In this document: piece after piece, positions 38,173-41,299 of the stretch
Position numbering within the stretch: the stretch's first letter is position 1
Layout of the letters: each line of letters starts with the position of its first letter
DNA from: Oscillospiraceae bacterium
GTDB lineage: Bacteria > Bacillota > Clostridia > Oscillospirales > Acutalibacteraceae
Assembly (NCBI GenBank): GCA_902780565.1
Contig: CACZGD010000005.1
Coordinates: forward strand, 1-41,299
Length of the DNA stretch: 41,299 nt
Reading direction: 5' to 3'
The notes under the pieces: model-generated
Told to the model about the DNA's origin: nothing
Seen by the model: the letters and a program-made list of their open reading frames with translations, nothing else
The model's database searches: none
Program-made: the position numbers and the translations under genes

Positions 38173-40953
38173 ATGAAGTTCTACCTGGAAGACAACGCGA
38201 CGGTCTTAAAGGAAGTCAAGTCGAACGAAAACGGCCTGACTGAGCAGGAAGCCGCCGCCCGTCTTGAGGCAAACGGCAAGAACAAGCTCAAGGAAGCCGA
38301 AAAGGACAGTCTGTTCAAGAAGATCCTCTCGGCGCTGTCGGATCCCATGATCATCATGCTGCTGGTGGCGGCGGTGATCCAGGCTGTGGTCGCCGTGGTG
38401 CAGGCCGGCGGCAAGCCCACGCTTTCCGAATTCGCGGACGTGCTGATCATTCTGGTCGTCGTCATCATCAACACCATCATGTCCCTTGTGCAGGAGAGCA
38501 AGGCCGAAGCCGCCATGGAGGCGCTCATGCAAATGACCGCCGCCACCTCCCACGTCATCCGCGACGGCAAGATCGTCACGATCAAGAGCGAGGATATCGT
38601 GATCGGCGACGTGATCGTGCTGGAGGCCGGCGACGCCGTTCCCGCGGACTGCCGCATTCTCGAAAGCTTCTCCATGAAGGTGGAGGAAGCCGCGCTGACC
38701 GGCGAAAGCGTGCCCGTGACCAAGATGATCGAGGCGCTGAACCTGAAAAAGAATACCGAGGACGTGCCGCTGGGCGACCGCAAGAATATGCTGTATTCCG
38801 GCTCCACCGTCGTGTACGGACGCGGCAAGGCCGTTGTCACCGGCACCGGTATGGACACCGAAATGGGCAAGATCGCCGACGCGCTTGCGCAGACGGAAGA
38901 CGAGCAGACGCCCCTGCAGATCAAGATGGCGGAGCTTTCCAAGTTCCTGACCAAGCTCGTGATCGGCATCAGCGTGCTGGTGTTCGTGGTGGGTCTTGTG
39001 GAGAGCCTGATTACTTCAGATGAACCGTTCTCCATGGCGCTGCTCGGCAACATCTCCCTGTCGACCTTTATCGCCGCGATCGCGCTGGCAGTGGCCGCCA
39101 TTCCCGAAGGCCTGCCCGCGGTCGTGACCATCATCCTTTCCATCGGCGTGACCGCCATGTCCAAGCGTCAGGCGCTGATCCGCAAGCTCACCGCCGTGGA
39201 GACGCTGGGCTGCACGCAGATCATCTGCTCCGATAAAACGGGTACCCTGACCCAGAACAAGATGACCGTCGTCGATCATTACGGCGACGATGAAAAGCTG
39301 CTGGCGCGCGGCATGGCGCTGTGCTGCGACGCGAACCTCGACGAAACGGGCAACGCGGTCGGCGAGCCCACCGAGGCGGCGCTGGTCAACTACGCCAACA
39401 AGCTCGGCATGCCGAAGCCCGCGATCGCGGAGGAAAGCCCCCGCATCGGCGAAGCCCCCTTCGATTCCGGCAGAAAGATGATGTCCACGGTCCATAAGAC
39501 CAAGGACGGCATCGTCCAGTTCACCAAGGGCGCGCCGGACGAGATCCTGAAGAAGTGCACCCACGCGCTGGTGGGCGGCAAGACCGTCCCGATGACGGAC
39601 GACCTGAAGAAAAAGATCCTCGCCGGGAACAAGGCGATGGCGGATAAGGCCCTGCGCGTGCTGGCGCTGTCCATGCGCGCACACGTGGCGGAGCCCTCTG
39701 ATTTCGACGCTGCCACGCTTGAAAAAGAACTGGTGTTCGTGGGCCTGACCGGCATGATCGACCCCGTCCGTCCCGAGGTCAAGGCCGCCATTGAAGAATG
39801 CCGCGGCGCGGGCATCGTGCCCGTCATGATCACCGGCGACCATCTCGACACGGCGGTCGCCATCGGCAGGGAGCTCGGCATCATCTCCGATGCTTCGCAG
39901 GCCATCATGGGCGCGGAGCTCGATAAATTCACGGATGAAGAGATGATGGAAGAGGTCGTCAAGTATTCCGTCTATGCCCGCGTGCAGCCCGAGCATAAGA
40001 CCAAGATCGTGCGCGCGTGGAAGGCAAGAGGCATGGTCACCGCCATGACCGGCGACGGCGTGAACGACGCGCCCTCCATCAAGGCCGCCGATATCGGCAT
40101 CGGCATGGGTATCACCGGCACGGACGTCACCAAGGGCGCCGCCGACATGGTGCTCGCGGACGATAACTTCGCCACCATCGTCAACGCGGTCGAGGAAGGC
40201 AGAAAGATCTACGACAACGTCTGCAAGGTCCTGCAGTTCCAGCTCTCCACCAACATGAGTGAGGTCATCATCATGTTCGTGGCCTCCATCCTGAACTTCA
40301 CCATTCTCTCTCCCGTCCATCTGCTGTGGGTCAACATGGTTACAGACTCCCTGCCCGGCCTCGCGCTCGGCATGGAAAAGGCGGAAGGCGACCTGATGCG
40401 CAGAAAGCCCCGCGCCACCACCGACGGTATCTTCTCCGGCGGCGCAGGCCTCGACATGGTCTGGCAGGGCATTTACCTTGCGATCATTGAGATCGCTGCC
40501 TATGTGATCGGTTTCCTGGAGTCCAACGCCGGGCAGATCCACAACTTCAAGGAATTCTTCAATCTGCTCTTCGGCGCGAACGAATCCACAAAGAACGCCT
40601 GCCTCGAGGGTATGTTCATGGCGTTCCTTGCGGTGAACTTCGGCGAGATCTTCTGCGCCATCAACATGCGCTCCCGCCGCGGCTCGCTGTTCAGCAAGAG
40701 CATGTTCATGAATATGAACTGGTGGCTGGTCGGCGCGTTCGTTGTGACCGTCGGTCTGACGATGCTGCCCGTGCTGATCCCCGGCCTGCGCGACGTGTTC
40801 TTCAAGACGGAAGAAGCGATGGGCGGCAAGCCCTTTACGCTGGAGATGCAGGACGTGCTGATCTCCTTGGCGCTCGCGGCGTCCACCGTGCCTGTCTTCG
40901 AGATCGGCAAGGCGATCCACAGAGCCGTCAACAAAAAGAAGGAGCGCGTGTAA
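38173..40953 (+). CDS. P-type (P2A-like) Ca2+/Mn2+-translocating ATPase
   Basis: The 926-residue cation pump has TGES (176-179), the M4 ion-site motif PEGLP (311-315), the phosphorylation site DKTGT with Asp354, GDGVND (627-632) and the M6 segment NMVTDSLPGLALG. The length and PEGLP match Ca2+-type P2 ATPases, several of which export Mn2+. The upstream yybP-ykoY riboswitch makes Mn2+ efflux a likely job here (inference). GAAAGGA lies about 10 bases before the ATG. Two hairpins follow, one spanning the stop codon (GGAGCGC/GCGCTCC, 40941-40960) and a true terminator after it. No CopA-like N-terminal metal-binding Cys motif is present. Confidence 0.94.
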   Translation: MKFYLEDNATVLKEVKSNENGLTEQEAAARLEANGKNKLKEAEKDSLFKKILSALSDPMIIMLLVAAVIQAVVAVVQAGGKPTLSEFADVLIILVVVIINTIMSLVQESKAEAAMEALMQMTAATSHVIRDGKIVTIKSEDIVIGDVIVLEAGDAVPADCRILESFSMKVEEAALTGESVPVTKMIEALNLKKNTEDVPLGDRKNMLYSGSTVVYGRGKAVVTGTGMDTEMGKIADALAQTEDEQTPLQIKMAELSKFLTKLVIGISVLVFVVGLVESLITSDEPFSMALLGNISLSTFIAAIALAVAAIPEGLPAVVTIILSIGVTAMSKRQALIRKLTAVETLGCTQIICSDKTGTLTQNKMTVVDHYGDDEKLLARGMALCCDANLDETGNAVGEPTEAALVNYANKLGMPKPAIAEESPRIGEAPFDSGRKMMSTVHKTKDGIVQFTKGAPDEILKKCTHALVGGKTVPMTDDLKKKILAGNKAMADKALRVLALSMRAHVAEPSDFDAATLEKELVFVGLTGMIDPVRPEVKAAIEECRGAGIVPVMITGDHLDTAVAIGRELGIISDASQAIMGAELDKFTDEEMMEEVVKYSVYARVQPEHKTKIVRAWKARGMVTAMTGDGVNDAPSIKAADIGIGMGITGTDVTKGAADMVLADDNFATIVNAVEEGRKIYDNVCKVLQFQLSTNMSEVIIMFVASILNFTILSPVHLLWVNMVTDSLPGLALGMEKAEGDLMRRKPRATTDGIFSGGAGLDMVWQGIYLAIIEIAAYVIGFLESNAGQIHNFKEFFNLLFGANESTKNACLEGMFMAFLAVNFGEIFCAINMRSRRGSLFSKSMFMNMNWWLVGAFVVTVGLTMLPVLIPGLRDVFFKTEEAMGGKPFTLEMQDVLISLALAASTVPVFEIGKAIHRAVNKKKERV

Positions 40954-40965
40954 GCGCTCCTCACC

Positions 40966-40990
40966 GGACCCCTTCGGGGGTCCTTTTTTT
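40966..40990 (+). terminator. Rho-independent terminator of the ATPase gene
   Basis: GGACCCC (40966-40972), a TTCG tetraloop and GGGGTCC (40977-40983) are followed by T7. Confidence 0.93.
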
Positions 40991-40993
40991 ATA

Positions 40994-41299
40994 TTATTGA
41001 TAGGCTTTCGGTTTCCGGAACGTCCGGTCCTCGGGGGCGCCGGGGCGGTCGAATACCGCGGGGTCATACTGCATGGAAACGTCTTCCTTTTGGTCAACGC
41101 TGCGGTATTTCTCCTGATAAAAGCTTTCGGATCGGCAGGTGAACGCGCCGTCCGGATCGACGGCGATCACGGTGCAGCCGCGCTGCGCGCCGACCCCCGC
41201 AATGCCGGGCATGGCGAGGTAATCCACGCTTTTCCCGTAGGTGAGGCGGATGCCTTTGTAAACGACCGAGAAGGAATTATAGTGGTCGTGCCCGCAGAA
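40994..41299 (-). CDS. Metallophosphoesterase (calcineurin-like), C-terminal part
   Basis: The frame is open to the right end of the window, so 101 C-terminal residues are seen. They begin FCGHDHYNSFSVVYKGIRLT; the GHDH (GHxH) element is the last metal-binding motif of calcineurin-like phosphoesterases, and NSFSVVYKGIRLTYG is typical of one bacterial subgroup. A stretch VGAQRGCTVIAVD follows, then a polar tail of about 50 residues. The substrate is unknown. It converges on the ATPase gene, and only the terminator hairpin lies between them. Confidence 0.85.
   Translation of the reverse strand, partial: FCGHDHYNSFSVVYKGIRLTYGKSVDYLAMPGIAGVGAQRGCTVIAVDPDGAFTCRSESFYQEKYRSVDQKEDVSMQYDPAVFDRPGAPEDRTFRKPKAYQ

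Noticed and set aside
40941..40960. Hairpin GGAGCGC/GCGCTCC as a separate terminator
   Set aside because: It spans the ATPase stop codon and has no T-tract; the true terminator is the next hairpin at 40966-40990.
39016..41097. A 693-codon open frame on the minus strand
   Set aside because: It is antisense to the P-type ATPase; His/Asp/Gly-rich composition is typical of shadow frames.
1..41299. CRISPR arrays, tRNA/rRNA genes, insertion sequences, prophage or defence islands
   Set aside because: No regularly spaced repeats, tRNA-like cloverleafs with CCA ends, transposase, integrase or known defence-protein motifs were seen on either strand.

Overview
The window looks like a chromosomal segment of a GC-rich, anaerobic Clostridia-type Firmicute, probably an Oscillospirales/Ruminococcaceae-like gut organism (inference). 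The basis is strong AGGAGG-type Shine-Dalgarno sites, sigma-A promoters with 16-17 nt spacers, the Firmicute gene order nusB-xseA-xseB-ispA-dxs-tlyA-nadK-argR-recN, a class II GalT, a DUF1836 regulator, cohesin- and dockerin-bearing surface proteins, and many intracellular glycoside hydrolases. No tRNA, rRNA, CRISPR array, insertion sequence or phage gene was recognised.

Layout. 1-2.6 kb: the end of an MBOAT acyltransferase and its DHHW/AlgJ-like partner (envelope polysaccharide O-acetylation), then a convergent family 4 uracil-DNA glycosylase. 2.6-8.2 kb: a cell-surface module made of a membrane-anchored cohesin-like protein under a near-consensus promoter, followed by a 1287-residue secreted protein with InlB-type repeats that ends in a dockerin. 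8.2-18.9 kb: carbohydrate metabolism, with glycogen phosphorylase plus a GH13 amylase (one operon), a GH29 fucosidase divergent from class II galT, and a GH38 mannosidase co-transcribed with a tiny NifU-like protein. None of these enzymes has a signal peptide, so they should act in the cytoplasm on imported oligosaccharides or stored glycogen.

19.0-29.8 kb: an unknown protein paired with a DUF1836 regulator, then the tightly overlapping nusB-to-recN operon (RNA antitermination, a TsaD/Kae1-like paralogue, exonuclease VII, isoprenoid synthesis, rRNA methylation, NADP synthesis, arginine regulation, DNA repair). 30.0-34.8 kb: a zinc-ribbon mini-protein, an alpha/beta hydrolase with a lipoprotein, and a GH2 glycosidase co-transcribed with a phosphoribosyltransferase.

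34.9-41.3 kb: ion homeostasis. trkA-trkH (K+ uptake) are followed by a 400-base non-coding region that carries a consensus promoter nested in the trkH terminator, an 18-bp palindrome, a probable ~110-nt terminated RNA with no ORF, a second promoter and a yybP-ykoY (Mn2+) riboswitch with a visible terminator/P1 switch. That riboswitch leads into a PEGLP-type cation P-type ATPase. The window ends inside a metallophosphoesterase gene. The most unusual parts are the stacked regulatory region at 37.8-38.15 kb and the adjacent cohesin/dockerin pair at 2.9-8.1 kb.
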